Shown here in pieces: positions 46,324 through 58,584 of a DNA stretch of 64,000 nt. How positions within the stretch are numbered: the first letter of the stretch is position 1; each line of letters opens with the position of its first letter. The stretch is from Linum tenue (taxonomy: Eukaryota; Streptophyta; Magnoliopsida; Malpighiales; Linaceae): positions 8,891,475-8,955,474 of the forward strand of contig CAMGYJ010000008.1 of NCBI GenBank assembly GCA_946122785.1, written 5' to 3'. Below the pieces are notes generated by a model, which saw only the letters and a list, made by a program, of their open reading frames with translations, did not search any database and was not told where the DNA came from. The position numbers and the translations under genes were made by a program.

Positions 46324-48302
46324 ATGGCGGAAGGGCTGATTGAGCACAGATCGTATGCGCGTGTTGGCCTACTGGGTAATCCAAGTGACGTCTATTTCGG
46401 GAGGACCATCTCTTTCAGCCTATCCAATTTCTGGGCCACCGTCGTTCTTCGGCCTTCCGACGAACTCGTCATCACTCCCCACCCCAAGCATGATCTCGTC
46501 AATTTCTCCTCCCTTGATCACCTGGTCCGTCTCCTATCCATATAACCCATCCCCTTTTTGCCAGATTCTGTTTTCTTGTTTTTGTTTCTTTCAGGTTCCG
46601 TTTCTTTTCATAATTTAGGACTAATGGGTCTATTCTCTTAATTAGTATTTTATCATAATCTGGGAACAGAGAATCTGAAACAAAAGATCTGTGGTGGGGA
46701 ATCTATGTGGATCTCTCAGGTGTTCCTAGGTTGTTTTGGAGTAGTGGGTCGCTCTCAAGTTTTCATCTTTATGCAGATTTGATGCATGGGTTCTTCTTCT
46801 TGGCATTTATCTCAATCTTGGTAAAAGGTTAAATTTTTGAAAATTTTAATTTGACTGCCAGGTGAATCGGCTGCAGAGTGAAGGTTATTATGGAGGAGTT
46901 AGGTTGCTAATGGCGATCTGTAAAGTTTTCTACAATTACTGCAGGGAGCATAAGATCTCCCTTCATCAGCGCAAGTTTGCTCTTTCTTATGACACCAACA
47001 TTCCTCGTCAGGTTAATAATATAACTTTCTCTCACTCTCTCCCCCCAAGTTGTTCTTGGGTTTCCATATCAGTCATTCTTTATTCATCCACAGAAGGAAC
47101 AGAACAATTTAGCTCCTATTCTTCTGATAAAAATAATGGTTCGTTGTGTCCGTTGCACGTGTTATAGACAAACAAGCAATTGTTCCACTATTTAATCATA
47201 TCTGAAACTAAGATGATGATGATGATTAGCCAGTTTATTGGTTTAAGCTTAGTTGACATTTTTTTTTCTTCAGGCAGGACTATCTGGATCAAGTGCTATA
47301 GTATCTGCAGCACTGAACTGCCTGCTGGACTTCTACAAAGTCAGGGACCAGATCAAGGTTGAAATCAGGCCGAATCTCGTGTTAAGCGCCGAGAAAGAGC
47401 TGGGGATCGTGGCTGGCCTTCAAGATCGAGTGGCCCAGATCTATGGCGGCCTCGTTTACATGGTAGGGTGATGCCTGTTGCAGATAATGAATCGAAATGT
47501 TTGCCGACTGTTAAATGGTTCTAACAGCAATCTGCATTGTTGGTTGCCCAGGAATTTTCACAGGAGCACATGGATAAGTTGGGACATGGGATCTATACCC
47601 CCATGGATATTAACCTCCTCCCACCTCTTCACCTTGTATATGCCGAGAACCCGAGTGATTCTGGGAAGGTTAGTCTAGAAATGGTTGCTCCTTCTTTGAT
47701 GTGTAGATTGCAGTTACTCAATTGTTGCCTAAGGTTGCTAGGAAAATGACGGCTAACCTTTTGATAGATGAATAGAAGGGTAAGGTTTTCAATTTATAGA
47801 CGAATTCTTCAATGCAGGTGCATAGCACGGTTAAGCAAAGGTGGCTTGATGGAGACAAGTTCATAATAACAACAATGGCCGAAGTTGCAGATCTTGCATT
47901 ACATGGAAAAACTGCTATTCTGGAGAAGAACTACTCGAAACTTGCAGAGCTCATGAATCGTAACTTCGATCTTCGAAGGTAAAGTCATCTCAATCTGTTC
48001 TAGCAAAAGCTTGAAACTATGGCAGTGAAGAACAAACTTCTGATGTCAAATGCTTACTGAAAAATAAACAAATGTTCAGGAGCATGTTTGGCGATGATGT
48101 GATTGGTGATTTAAACATAAAAATGGTGGAAGCAGCGCGGAAGGTGGGAGCTGCCTCCAAATTTACAGGCAGCGGAGGTGCTGTGATTGTGTTTTGCCCA
48201 AACGGCCAATCGCAGGTTAAGCTCCTGGAGGAAGAATGTCAGAAAGCTGGATTCATCGTTGAGCCTGTGAAAATTGCTCAGTCCAATCTTTCACGAGGGT
48301 GA
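46324..48302 (+). CDS. GLCAK: Glucuronokinase (GHMP kinase family)
   Basis: Six exons (46324-46524, 46862-47011, 47274-47462, 47552-47668, 47818-47978, 48080-48302) encode 346 residues, similar to Arabidopsis GLCAK1 (At3g01640). The enzyme phosphorylates D-glucuronic acid at C1 with ATP, after the myo-inositol oxygenase step. A pyrophosphorylase then makes UDP-glucuronic acid for cell-wall polysaccharides. Seen: [17 protein letters not shown] at the N-terminus, the GHMP phosphate-binding loop [13 protein letters not shown] opening exon 3, [21 protein letters not shown], and the C-terminal GHMP motif [12 protein letters not shown]. There is no signal peptide, so it is cytosolic. All introns are GT-AG and in frame. 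Confidence 0.95.
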
Positions 48303-48976
48303 TCGCAAGCTTGCTTCATGAATTAGCAGAAATCTCAGAGCAGCAGCTAAAAGAAGCATTGTAGTTAGTTCTCTCTGGATATGATAATCCATCTGTTTGT
48401 TCCAAATTATAGCTTTATCATTCGAGATTAAGTAGAAAAGTTGTTGCTGTGGATGCACACATGATATGTAAGTGTAACGCAAGCCCCACTAGCACCAAAA
48501 TTCTTTTGTCAAGACATTAAGAAAGAAGAGAGACTCCTTTTTCTGCCAATTGCCTCATTGTAAAGCAGACTACTTCTTTTATAAATAAAGTACACTCTAC
48601 TTTAGATCCACATATTCTGCGGAAATAAAAGTTACACTTTTATCCAATTTCGCTTACTCTGAGTTCACCAACAGATTTTACAAATGGAGTTAGCTATGAG
48701 CCTATGACTCAAACACTAATAACTGTATATCGTTCAAGCACGATATCTCCATCTCTATTCTTTCCACCACATTACATTCACTCACAGATGTTCTGAGTTC
48801 TAACATTCAAAGCAAATGAAAAGAGATACTTACAAGATCAACAAGGATGACAACTGATATCTACCAAAAGCTGCCTCTAACTTCACTATCTATACCTAAA
48901 CATCAGTAATTTACTAATGCAGAGGCAAACTAACTACCACACTCTTTTCTCAAGTAGCTTCAGTGGAACTTACTCA
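48303..48976. other. Convergent 3' flanks
   Basis: Contains the 3' UTRs of glucuronokinase (plus) and the coiled-coil gene (minus). Nothing else is recognised. Confidence 0.5.
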
Positions 48977-49962
48977 TCAGTCATCACAGAGTGAAGCCAT
49001 TAGCTCTCGAGGTGAAGACCAAACTGGCAGCTCTAAGAAGGATTCCACAAAACGTTCCCGACGAGCATCACAAGCTGCTTCTGCTTGGTCACATAGGTTT
49101 GAGAAACTCAAGATCAGTCTCTCTTCTGCATCTGCCTGCAATTTTTCACCAAAATGAAAATACAAGTCAAACGCAGTCACCTTGTTGGAAATAGGGAATA
49201 ATAGTAATACTTGGCAAGGAAACATAAGAGAATGATCAAAATAATGCTTCATTTCTTGCAATTGTCTCCACTTTCTTAGGCAAGAAGAACACATTCCTGA
49301 GCTTAATCTATTCACACAGGCAACCCTACTGTTAAAAGAACCAGAGCGTTGAAGTCAAGTGAACGCCAATAGTAGGACTGAGTTTGAGGTAAACAGGGGT
49401 AAAATTTGTCTAACCTAACCATTTCCTAAGTACAAGAGACAACATTCAGCAATTAGAAAACCAGGGTTGATGCTTTTCTCTAGAAATTCAGAGCAATTTC
49501 ACCCTCATGGCATACAATTCTGGCCAAACAAGGCTAGTGGAAATTGGGAAAGCAGCGAATTACCTTAGCCAGGAGTTCATCCACGAGGGAGGCACAAGAG
49601 TCTTCCATGCCTTCCACCGCCGGCGACCCCAAATTCGTCCCTTCCAATTGCTGTTCTTTCCGAGATTCCGTCTCTTGTCTAACCCTCTCCTCCATTGCCC
49701 GCAAGCTGTTCGACAAACGCTCCCACCGATCAATCTCTTCCTGGTACCGGCCCTTCAATTTCAGAAGCACCTTCTGCTTGCGGGATCTCCTGCGTTTCTC
49801 TTCGGCTTCCGGATCCACCTGCGGCGGCTCCGGCACCGAGATTTCGTCCAGCCGCGGGCGCTTCAGGATCTTGTAAGTGAAGCCATCGTCGTCATGCCGG
49901 AGCTCCCACTCGCCGCCTTCCACGTCAGATCCCCAAGCCGAAGGCGCTGCCGCCGAATCCAT
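48977..49962 (-). CDS. Unrecognised coiled-coil protein, 185 aa
   Basis: Two exons (49564-49962 and 48977-49135) join at a GT-AG intron and keep frame, giving 185 residues. The N-terminus is acidic with a tryptophan-containing patch (GSDVEGGEWELRHDDDGFTY). A very basic KRRRSRKQKVLLKLKGRYQE stretch and a heptad-like segment (EIDRWERLSNSLRAMEERVRQETE) predict a coiled coil. The C-terminal exon contains two Cys-bearing helices (LCDQAEAACDARRERFVESFLELPVW). I do not recognise the family and assign no function. Position between golgin 6 and DUF707 could correspond to Arabidopsis At3g27520, which I could not verify. Splice sites, conserved-looking composition and a plausible divergent promoter make it a real gene. 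Confidence 0.75.
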
Positions 49963-50203
49963 GCTTTCGAGCGGGAAAATTTTGGATATTTTCGTTCCCT
50001 TTCCTAAATTTCAGATGGAAGAATTTGGGGAATTGAAAGTGAAAGCGCTGAAGAAGCAGTAGAAGCTTGTCCGCGACGTTGTTACTCGGTGAGCTGGGCC
50101 TGTTTCTTGATTGGGCCGATTTAGAAGGCCTGTTTCTTCACTGTTCTCTTCTTCTTCCGCGCAAAACTCCAGCCAAAAAAAGTTTCAATCTTTGCGCTTA
50201 TCA
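49963..50203. promoter_or_regulatory. Short divergent intergenic region
   Basis: Only about 240 bp separate the start codons of the coiled-coil gene (leftward) and the TruB gene (rightward), so both promoters and leaders must overlap here. No TATA box is obvious. CT-rich sequence at 50130-50160 resembles the TruB leader. Confidence 0.55.
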
Positions 50204-53042
50204 ATGGCGAAATCCCTCTCAGCCTTCTTCTTCTTTTCCTTCTCCTTCCGCTCAAAACCCACAGTCCCACCTCCCTTATCAACAATGGCAACTCTCACGC
50301 ACCCGCCAATAGTCTCCACCTTCTTCACCAGAAGCCGACCCGTATCATCAACCCGCTTCTCCTCCAAAACCCCTTACCCTCTCCAATACGACATGATCAT
50401 CAGCCGCCCGACCCAATCCTCCGTGAACCCACGTCGCCGCCGGCAGCTGCAACATCCCACTCGAGCCGCCGCCGAAGACGACCCAGGCTCCGCTCCGAGT
50501 CCCGACCCGGAATCGGGATTCGACGACTGGGTCGATCAGAAGCTGTCGTCGGAGATGGACAAGTCGAAGAGGAAGTATTACAGCAAGAGGAGGAAGAGGA
50601 TGTACGGCACGGATTCCGACGAGGAGGCGAGTAGAAAAGCCGACGAGGAAGGTTTCGTGGAGTTGAAGCCCGAGGTGGTGGAGTTTCATCGGCTGCACAA
50701 GAGAGAAGAGGAGCTATACTTCTTCGACGCGATGGCTTATCCGTGGGAGAAGGATAAGCATTACAAGATGGTTTATCAGTTGGAGAAGAAGTATTTTCCT
50801 GATCAGTGCCTCGACAAGGCTTTTATGGATCCCAAGGACTCGAAAACAAGCAGTAAGAGTAAAAAGGGAAGAGTAAAGAGTGATGTGTCGGCAGCCATTG
50901 GAGCAGGTGAAGGAGGAGATGAAAAGTTAGTGTTTTTTGAGGAGGGGAAGAAAGGAGAAATGAGGAGTGGTTCAGCTGGGGATGTGGTGAATGAGAATGT
51001 TACGCACAAGAAAGTGGCTGATTTCTTCAAGGTGTTGAAGAAGGGTTCTGGGAGTAATGAGGGGGAAGTTGGGAAAGCAAAGCCGTTTCTTGCTAGTAGG
51101 AGCAATGGGCTTCCTCCCACCTGGGATGGTCCTTATGGCACTGTGGTTTTGGTTAACAAGCCGAAAGGTGAGAGCCTATTTGCTCACTTCGCTTATCTGT
51201 TGTTGGATTTCATTGCAATTGGTTTGGAATTTGATTTCATTGTTTGAGCTGGTTGTTTGAATCATGGGAGTGCAATGGTGCTTAATCCGATTAGTTAGAT
51301 TAGTTTGAAATTGCGATTTTGGGGATCCCTTATGTTGCAATGTTGAGTAGGCTGGAAAGACTGGAATTTTCTGGTGGATGAAGGGTTGGTGGAATAGTGT
51401 TAGCTGTCAATTCCTTATGGTGTGAGGATTTATTGGGAAGGGAAGCATGCAGGAAGCATAAAAGCTCTAGAGCCAATTATATGTGATTGATGATTATCTG
51501 CTCTATGCTGTGATAATGATGTAGGATTATGAACTTAGAGTTTCTTTTTACATTTATCTTGTTTTGCTAGAGAACAGGGTGGACTTCATTTACAGTATGT
51601 GGGAAGCTCCGTCGTCTGGTCAAAGTGAAAAAGGTGCTTACTTTTTCTCTGTTCCATCTCTTGAGTAAATCTTGTTCTCTGATGAATTTCTTACGGATAT
51701 GTCTTAAAAGGTTGGGCATGCTGGAACTCTTGATCCAATGGCGACTGGTTTGTTGATTGTATGTGTTGGCAAAGCGACTAAAGTAGTGGATAGGTAATAC
51801 TATTGGTGCCGAAGCACAGATCTTCTCACTCTTCGGCTATGGCAATTCTTCGTTCTGCCTGCCAGGATAGGCTTTTATATTTTGAATATGTGATCAAAGA
51901 TGGAGGATTTGTTCTCATGCAGCTACCAAGGTATGGTCAAGGGTTATAGTGGAGTTTTTCGCCTTGGGGAAGCTACTTCAACCTGGGATGCTGATTCTCC
52001 CGTAGGTGCTTGTTCTCTTGTTATTCTCATATTTGCTTGTTGTCGAATTATAAGTAACACTTGGTCAGAAGTAGATCAAGGAGGCCTTCAATGATATCTA
52101 TAGATTCTTAAAGTAAATTCGATGCATTTGATTTGTGAAGGTTATTCAGCGTGAGCCTTGGGAGCACATCAAAGACACCGACATTAAGAAAACTGCTGCT
52201 TCGTTTGTTGGGGAGATATGGCAAGTTCCTCCAATGTTCTCAGCCATCAAAGTAAAAATTCTCTCAGTTCCTTACAGAAAAGAATATCTACAGCAATTGT
52301 TTTTCTCATGTTTCAAATATAAAACGATGTTGAATTCACTTGTTTCTCCTAAATCAGAGTTTTCTGTTGTTTTTCATAGGTAGGAGGGGAAAAGATGTAT
52401 GATAAAGCCAGAAGAGGAGAAAGTGTCGAGCTTGCACCAAGAAGAATCTCAATCTTCCAGTTTGACATTGAAAGGAGCCTAGAGGACAGGTTTCTGAAAT
52501 CTTACTTGGAACCTTAAATGAATATCAATGCTATCTTAACTTCAATTCATTTTGCCAAGTTCACAATTTCAATAAATCAATACCTCAGCTGGTATTATTA
52601 CTGTTCTCCATGCAATTCTTCTAGGGCTTGAGTCTGAACTGAGCGAGTGATGTCTGGCTCTTGCAGACAAAATCTGATTTTCAGGGTGACGTGCTCGAAA
52701 GGGACATACATTCGATCATTATGTGCAGACTTAGGGAAGGCTCTTGGCAGGTATGCAACTTCCTCATTTCTCTTGATGCGGTCAATAATTCTTGCTTACC
52801 ATGGTTTGGCTGACGAAATTGTTGGTTTTCAACTCGCAGTTGTGCTCACTTAACTGCTCTTCGAAGAGATTCAATAGGTAAGAAGAATATCCTTTTGTAA
52901 AATGGTTTTGGGGAAGCATTCTACCAGTTTTCGAGAGGTCAACCTGTAATTATGCTTTGCTTGGATTACAGGAGAATATGCAGCAGATGATGCATGGGAA
53001 TTTAAGGAGCTGGAGGATGCAATCGTCAAATCCTATTTCTAA
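50204..53042 (+). CDS. TruB-type tRNA pseudouridine synthase, organellar
   Basis: Nine exons (50204-51167, 51578-51633, 51711-51793, 51923-52001, 52141-52251, 52380-52489, 52667-52750, 52840-52877, 52972-53042) encode 531 residues. The first third is a Ser/Pro/Arg-rich presequence and a charged, low-complexity region absent from bacterial TruB. The catalytic core then begins GTVVLVNKPKGWTSFTV and contains VGHAGTLDPMATGLL with the catalytic Asp, GVFRLGEATSTWDADSPV, PPMFSAIKVGGEKMYDKAR and CSKGTYIRSLCADLGKALG. TruB enzymes make pseudouridine 55 in the tRNA T loop. A plastid or mitochondrial location is inferred from the presequence. Arabidopsis At5g14460 is the likely counterpart. The start could be the in-frame ATG at 50111 or 50285; 50204 gives a good presequence. 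Confidence 0.93.
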
Positions 53043-53773
53043 CTGCACCTTTGAGTACTTCTGGCCCTCAGTCATTAACATCATGAAGACTGCCACCTGC
53101 CAAACTATCCTCCGAATTCTTATACTTGAATAAGTTTTCCAAGTACACAGGCAGCCAGAATGAGAGTGATAATTTTTGTGATCTGTAATCTGTATATTGT
53201 AGCTGAAATTGTGTACCATTTTCTTTCCTCTTTTTAATTTATAGGTCCATTTTGTATGCATAATTTGCAATATGTATACATTTCCCATTTCATGAATTGT
53301 CTGCACAATGCCATTAGCATTAGGAATCGGAGTATTGTCTGCTCAACTTGGATTGTCTGTTCAACTTTCGCCGTTACCTGCAGCATGGTATTGAAGTAAA
53401 CTATTGGGCCATTGGACGCACTATTGACCGTTGAACCTGGACTAAAGAAACATACTGAACAGCAATGGGGAGAAAAAACCGATTCCATAATTCTTCTCGA
53501 TGAAAAAGATGCAGACGTAAGCACTTTTAAGCCTTTTTTTAGAACTGTGTCAAGAAGTACAAGATGATTGGCCAAAAATGATGTGAGCAGTCTAAATGGT
53601 GAATCACCTGTGAGCTACAGCTCGAGTAAAGTTCACCTCAATAACACACTTAATGAAAATAAAAAAGACAGAAAACCTAAAATGCTACTTCTGATTGATT
53701 GTGGTCATTTTGTAGGAGCTCTGGAAGTGGAATTTACAGTAAGGGTGGGAATCAATGATCATTCCAGATCCTT
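53043..53773. other. Convergent 3' flanks
   Basis: Holds the 3' UTRs of the TruB gene and the DUF707 gene, transcribed towards each other. No gene is seen. Antisense open frames here are chance. Confidence 0.5.
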
Positions 53774-56261
53774 CTAGCTATTCGTGACATTATTACTTCT
53801 TCGACGAAATCTCAGCATCCAGTAATAGGCTTTCTGCGCTTGTGCAAAGCGTTCATAAAACATCCTCCATTCGGTTTGACACCTCTTCCTCACCTGGGAT
53901 AAGGATACCGAAAAGTCAGCTCAAAAACATGTTTCTTCATACACTTCAGATCCATATGCAATAAGGAGCCTGACAATATGGTGGGAGAGTGAGTCATTTC
54001 TTACCCCTTCCCATGGCGCTCTCCCTTTCTCTGATGTTCCCTGCAAAGTGAAGAAAAGGGGGAGAAATAACCAATTACATTCCCTTCACAAATGATAAGG
54101 GTATCTTTGGGATTTTACCTGGTTCCCGAGGGATGGAATGCCTAGATGAACTATCCATTGAGCATCTACCACTCCGATCTTCTCATGAGCAGGCTGTGAT
54201 TCAAATGGCTATCTATATTACAGCCGGAAGAGGTGGAGAAAAGAAAGGTTCAAAAGAAATCACCACATTACAGACCTCAATACATTTCCTCATGGTAAAG
54301 TCAAGACCCCATCCATGAACCAAGTCATTCTGCAAAGAATTGGTATAGAACTTTAGAAAAGATCCAACTCATATATCATATGATAAGCAGCTGTGGAATG
54401 GTCGTAATGACGCACCTGAATCATATGCCAAACACATCGCCATGCCTCTCGGGAAAATACAGGAGCCATAATCTCCACAAATCTGTGCATTAAGCACTCG
54501 GAATTAATGCAATCCCAGGATAACACATCAACCAGGGTGAATGTTGTTTGCTTTACTTACGCTGCACATGGCGGCCAATATGGTTCCTTGCACCAACCGG
54601 GTTTCTCATCAGTATGCCTACAGGGATGCAAGAAGGTTGACAAGAGAACTAAAGAAGCTTTAAATTTGACCACATAAGAGAAAGCATATTCCTTTCTTTT
54701 TTCTGGGCCCTGCTTACTTGTGAACTTCAGTGTCATATCTTTTCTTCGTCATTGCCCAGGTGGTCCCTCTTTCAGGATCTAAAGCAGGCTGAGATATATC
54801 CAACCCATATTTCCTCACCAGTCTAATGTACCTGGAAATATGGACAATCTTACCCTTGAGATTCAAGTCTTACGTATCCTCAATCAGAAAAAAGGATTCT
54901 TAAATGTGTCACACTCACTCCTCTCCATCAAAATGGTCCACCCCAAGATCCTCATCCCACATGAAAATATAATCATATGCTGCAACAATATCCGGGTGAA
55001 GAAACCGTTTGGCAAACCACCTTCAGAAGATAGAGTTTAATTAACTAGTAAGTAGTAAGAAAAAATTAAGCTTGATCCACGAGAAAAAATTAAGCTTGAT
55101 CCACAAAGTCAAAATTAGGAAGATGAGGTGAGATGAGATGAGAGAAGAGCTAGCTTACCACTTCGTTTGCTTGGGAGCACTCACGTGGATTGCTCGCTTT
55201 GACCATTCAAATTCATCCCACTCGGTTACCCGGCCGTCATAGTGAAACAATAGGATGGTGAAGTTCTCAGAGAACTGCTTACATGTATACAAGTTGGTGA
55301 TCAGAATGACAACCCAAGTGGAAGTAAAAAGTATGCTTGAGATTAGACTGACCTTTTGAACTGCTGCATCGACATTCTTTCTCTGTTCATACCCAACTGT
55401 GAATGTCACAAGATACTTCGGCTGGACTGCCAAGTCCTGCGAATGTGACCACCATCAACAAAGGAGAACATATGGAAGACATGAAAGAACTTGACGCGGA
55501 CCACAAGCCTAGGTAAGCCATCATCACATTTTGTAACAGCTAAATACATTTTCTTAGATATTATGCTTATTCGGTTGAACTCATAAATAACAGACCTCAT
55601 CAGGCATACCCCACAATCGTCGAAGGAACAAGTCTGACTCAGAAGTTACTATACCAGGAGGTAACCTCTCAGCACCTCTAGGATTTTCATTGACCCATAT
55701 CTGCATTAATGTTAAAAAAACATACAGCTCGACTTCATCAGCTTACCCTCGAGATAAATTACAAGCACTACTGGTAGAGCTACATACCTTGGTTCCATTG
55801 TATCGGTGAAATAACAAGGAATGTATACTATGTCCCCTTAGAGAGGACAAAGCATTGAGCAGTGCTTGTGGCGAAAGACCAGAGAACTTGTCCTCCATGT
55901 AAGTGATGTCAAAGGAAGGAAGCAAACCGGTTGGAAGATTCAACTAGCAAATCCCAAACCCAACAAAAAATAAGTCTAAGTTCTCTTAATCAGAAAAAAT
56001 AGCGTCCAAACAATATTGGCAATGAACCTTTGAGAGGGACAGTGTTGGCAAGGATATTCCCAAGAAGAAGCCAAAGAGGATGCCAAGGAGAGTTGTCATG
56101 AAAAGCTTCGTCATTTCACTAGGTTTTCTGATACTTCCACCGCAGAGAACAAGAGAAATAAAGCACATCATACGATAAGTAATTCTTCACAGTTTGATCC
56201 ATATCCGCCATAACCAAATGAAAGAAGCAGCTTAAGTCACCTTCTAATGGGCACTGGCATT
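53774..56261 (-). CDS. DUF707 family type II membrane protein
   Basis: Fourteen exons on the minus strand give 403 residues. The first coding exon is only 20 bases (56242-56261, MPVPIR plus two bases) and joins SIRKPSEMTKLF at 56133. A single hydrophobic segment (LFMTTLLGILFGFFLGISLPTL) anchors the protein, probably in the Golgi. The DUF707 domain shows WVNENPRGAERLPPGIVTSE, YLVTFTVGYEQRKNVDAAV, FTILLFHYDGRVTEWDEFEW, KRFLHPDIVAAYDYIFMWDE, the paired DED in WDEDLGVDHFDGEEY, PGWCKEPYWPPCA, APVFSREAWRCVWHMIQ and GWGLDF. The family is annotated as a putative glycosyltransferase or lysine-ketoglutarate-reductase-related protein; biochemistry is not established. It corresponds to Arabidopsis At3g27470 type genes. 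Every exon junction keeps frame with GT-AG sites. Confidence 0.93.
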
Positions 56262-57950
56262 ATAAGTACTGCACTTCTGATTCAAAGAGCAGCGATACCA
56301 ATTTCACAGACTAGTGGGTTCCAGCTGCTGTACAATGTCATCAACTGCAATTCAATCTGTAAAGACATACAATTCATAGATGTGCTTCAGATGACCAAGT
56401 TTGAAACAAGCAGAAGCTCCCCATGAAAAGAAAACGAAAAAAAAGTCCCTTCCTTTCATTGCATGGTATCTCCAACTCCAAGAAACCAATTTAAGCATAA
56501 ACTCAGTTCAATTCTACATCTAAACCAACGATATACAGACAAAAATGCCGGTTCAATACCCAGAGATGCCCAATCCAAGGCAAAAAAAGACATAGACTCT
56601 GTTTCTCTGAAATAAAATTACACAGATCGCTTTCCACCCACAAGCAGAAAACAGCAACAAGATGGTTAACCAATTCCGAAATATTCAAGAAACGCTATTT
56701 TCATTACGCTCCAATACCGGGAAATGCAGTTTGGATGAACCCTTGTCCAAAATTCCACCAACCCAAATCAGCAAAAAAAAAAAAAGGTTTATTTCACCAA
56801 CCCAAAATACAATGACTCAATGAGAAACAAACGAACAAATGGTTGTCGCCGGCACCTGTAAATAACTTTGGAGCTTTCCTTCTTTCCTTGAGAGAGGACG
56901 ATTGATTGAATCAGGGCTTCTCTTTCTAGGTAACCAAACCGGGTAGTAGAAAATCAGCCAACCCGCCGGCGGTCGTCCTGTTCTCCGAGAATACGAAGCC
57001 GGAAAAAATTTCGCTGATGCTTCGAGACTACGATCGGTCGCCTGCTGAAAAGGGAAAGGAGAAGAGAAGAAGTAGTATTGGCATCGCCATTTTGTCGCAT
57101 TTTCCATTTTCGTCTAAAGGAAGCACGGAATTTGAAAAGATTAATAATATTTTCCATAAACTTTCTATTAATATATTTTTTTAACTTTGCTGTACGACTC
57201 GATTGATTGACAAGCGTCCCCGGGGAGCTTTCCGGTGATTTCCCGGCAAAGGGAATGCTTGGGTGTGATGCTCAGGTGGGTACGCCCGGGGAAAAGGATG
57301 ACGTGGCTTGGGTCTGCTGGACTGTTATTGGGTTGCTGTAGCGCCGGAGGAGGCGATCAACGTGGGAGCGGCCTCACCGGAATACTGACGTCTGTTCGCT
57401 CGGTGGTTAGTTTCGTTGGTGAATGGTGAAATCAATGAATCATTATCATCAAACATAAGATCATGCCCCAAGAATATGTCAATATCCAACATCTTATAAG
57501 GTTATATAAAGTCTTTTCCTAGCTAGACATTTAATCAGTAATCACCTGATTTTGCTCTATACTTTTTGCTCTCAATATAGAATATAGATGTCTAACTCTC
57601 ACATATCAAAATTCAGTTTATCGACTCTTAATCGGTAAATATTATGGCAGAAATATAATGTTAGTTCATTTTGTGGATCATTAGTAAATATTGTAATCGT
57701 TGCCTCGTGATGAATCTAGTTGGAGCAATAGTTATGTGCACCCTCACTTTCTAAACGAGTTGAGAGGCATTCTAAGGCTCAACTAGCATGATATTTTACA
57801 TCGATCATTGTTCGAGACAAATCCTCTTGTGCAACTGATCATCGGACAATCATTCTTTATTAGACTGTTATGTAAATAAACGATAACAATTTTATGTTAG
57901 ACTTCTTAAAAAATAATAAAGTTCACTTTATTTTTTGTACTTAATTGATT
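56262..57950. other. Upstream region of DUF707 and spacer
   Basis: The part up to about 57110 is probably 5' leader, perhaps with an intron, of the DUF707 gene. Beyond it is AT-rich spacer with a short GC-richer patch (57210-57420). No coding gene is recognised. Confidence 0.4.
57942..57950. repeat. 9-bp target-site duplication, left
   Basis: TAATTGATT, identical to 59511-59519 after the right end of the Pack-MULE. Confidence 0.93.
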
Positions 57951-58202
57951 GGGTTAATGACACATTTGGTCACTGAGATTACAAAATCGGAACATGTTTA
58001 GTCACTAGAAAAAGTTAATATCAAATTTGGTCACTACAATTACTAAAACCGGACACATTTAGTCACTCGCCATTAGTCTCCATCCAACTCCGTCAATGGA
58101 GTCCGTTAAGTGCTGATGTGACAAACAGAATTGCCTAATCAGCCGGATATAATCCAACAAAAATAAAACCCGACCCGCCACGTCATTAAAACCAACTCAA
58201 CC

Positions 58203-58502
58203 CACTACTGCAAATCCGAAGCAAGCCCACAAGAAGATGATGACGACTTAGTCAACATGAAGCAACGGGAAGAAGTCAGCAAATTGAGATGCAGCCATCT
58301 ATTCCACCGGCCGTGCTTGGACCGATGGTTCCAATCCCGCGGCGGCGGCGGTGGCCGGACCTGCCCGCTTTGCAGGGACAACAGCTTGTTTCGTCCCCGC
58401 GAAGCTCTCGCCGCCGACGATGGGGTTCGGGTTTTGGAGCTGAGGTTGGTCGGCGGTGGTTCGGGCGCTTCTGATGACCGGGATTCGTGGTGGTTACGGT
58501 GA
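58203..58502 (+). pseudogene. Captured RING-H2 finger fragment
   Basis: Read in one frame ending at TGA 58502: CKSEASPQEDDDDLVN, then MKQREEVSKLRCSHLFHRPC, LDRWF, a Gly run, and TCPLC. Present are the Cys-His-His-Cys centre and the final C-P-L-C of a RING-H2 E3 ubiquitin ligase domain. The first zinc ligand pair is cut off by the TIR junction, leaving at most one of its cysteines, so the finger cannot fold normally. The longest ATG-initiated frame (58257) starts inside the domain. Expression is unknown. Confidence 0.82.
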
Positions 58503-58584
58503 ATAGAGGGGGGGGGGGGGAAGAAACGTTTCTTGTTTCCGATCCCCAAAAGATTGACGTGGCGGGGAACCGGTGGTAGGCAGG

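Noticed and set aside
49507..50062. Plus-strand open frames of 60-166 codons over the coiled-coil gene
   Set aside because: Their Pro/Arg/Leu-rich composition is the complement of a charged coiled-coil exon; no start context or splice partner is seen.
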